Positions 63,810 to 64,000 of a stretch of DNA of 64,000 nt are shown here, one piece after another (positions within the stretch are counted from its first letter, which is position 1; each line of letters begins with the position of its first letter). The translations under genes and the position numbers were made by a program. The stretch lies in assembly GCF_014904755.1 (NCBI RefSeq), contig NZ_JACZFQ010000070.1, positions 1 through 64,000 on the forward strand. The letters are read 5' to 3'. The DNA is from Neoluteolibacter marinus (GTDB taxonomy: Bacteria > Verrucomicrobiota > Verrucomicrobiia > Verrucomicrobiales > Akkermansiaceae). The notes beneath the pieces were generated by a model. That model was not told the DNA's origin. It saw only the letters and a program-made list of their open reading frames with translations, and did not search any database.

Positions 63810-64000
63810 ATGAAACTCCGCGCACTTTCGATTTTCGCCGGCCTGCTGGCCGCCTCCGCCTGGGCCGCCGATCCGATGAGCCCGATCAAGCCGGCGGACT
63901 ACAAGGCCCCGGTCAAGGTCGCCTGCATCGGCGACAGCATCACCCAAGGCTCCGGCGCGGAGCCCGGCCGGGCCTACCCGGCGCAGCTTCAGGAAATGCT
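63810..64000 (+). CDS. SGNH/GDSL-type exported hydrolase, 3' end outside window
   Basis: The first 63 codons are visible, preceded by AGGAGG (63798-63803) six bases before the ATG. A signal peptide (residues 1-19, LSIFAGLLAASAWA) leads to VKVACIGDSITQGSGAEPGR, the block I GDS motif of SGNH hydrolases with the catalytic Ser. These enzymes deacylate sugars or lipids. Right-edge truncation prevents a finer call. Close homologues in this phylum are often sialate or acetyl-xylan esterases; which one applies here is not known. Confidence 0.82.
   Translation, partial: MKLRALSIFAGLLAASAWAADPMSPIKPADYKAPVKVACIGDSITQGSGAEPGRAYPAQLQEM

Overview
The window is high-GC bacterial DNA, almost completely coding, and most likely from a member of the Verrucomicrobiota close to Haloferula/Luteolibacter. 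The pointers are a Verru_Chthon cassette protein A at the left edge, a PEP-CTERM surface protein, large exported multi-domain proteins ending in a calcium-type D-x-D-x-DG segment, fused Bat proteins, and a dense array of ECF-type sigma factors paired with Ser/Thr kinases. I see no rRNA, tRNA, CRISPR array, prophage or intact insertion sequence.

Layout. 1-2723 (-): truncated Verru_Chthon protein. 3395-7134 (+): an exported-sensor histidine kinase and NarL/LuxR-type response regulator, preceded by NarL-like inverted repeats. 7224-18494 (+): four secreted proteins, ending in a 2031-residue protein that joins beta-propellers, a two-haem cytochrome c module, and discoidin, PA14 and cadherin-like domains. 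18643-24966: metabolism and cell shape (a fungal-like cystathionine gamma-synthase, tandem NIPSNAP protein, RodA, MoeB-rhodanese, thioredoxin-like protein). 25018-34840: sodium/solute symporter, trpD, the minus-strand unit dnaX-ybaB-EEP nuclease-polX, free methionine sulfoxide reductase and a membrane-anchored GH75 chitosanase-like protein. 35012-37359 (-): plsY-gpsA-DedA lipid cluster. 37504-46103 (-): a complete moxR-bat operon with batB-batC and batD-batE fusions, ending in a cyclophilin and a hairpin terminator. 46264-47978 (-): DUF5069 and lysine 2,3-aminomutase.

48060-62640 is the most unusual part: four sigma factor/Ser-Thr kinase pairs. Each kinase has an N-terminal zinc-ribbon-like motif, a near-standard kinase domain and a different membrane/C-terminal half (charged stalk, Wzz-like, multi-TM, TPR plus a novel domain). 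Seven of the eight sigma and kinase genes have a GTAAC box 25-44 bases before the start codon. The eighth gene overlaps its upstream kinase by four bases. Fifteen bases after GTAAC lies a second element that differs between pairs: CTGAATC for both members of pair 2, and TGGTAG for sigma 3 and sigma 4. The three other genes inside the array (two paralogous exported helical proteins and a small MGMT-like protein) have no box. The simplest reading is a set of autoregulated ECF sigma factors, each controlling its own kinase. 62722-64000 holds rsmH and the start of an SGNH hydrolase.

How the parts fit: several blocks concern the envelope. These are the Verru_Chthon and PEP-CTERM proteins with a candidate local two-component regulator, the Bat complex, RodA, PlsY/DedA, and kinases with outward-facing or membrane-embedded halves that could sense envelope state and act on the co-encoded sigma factors. 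All functions are read from sequence motifs; no database search was run.
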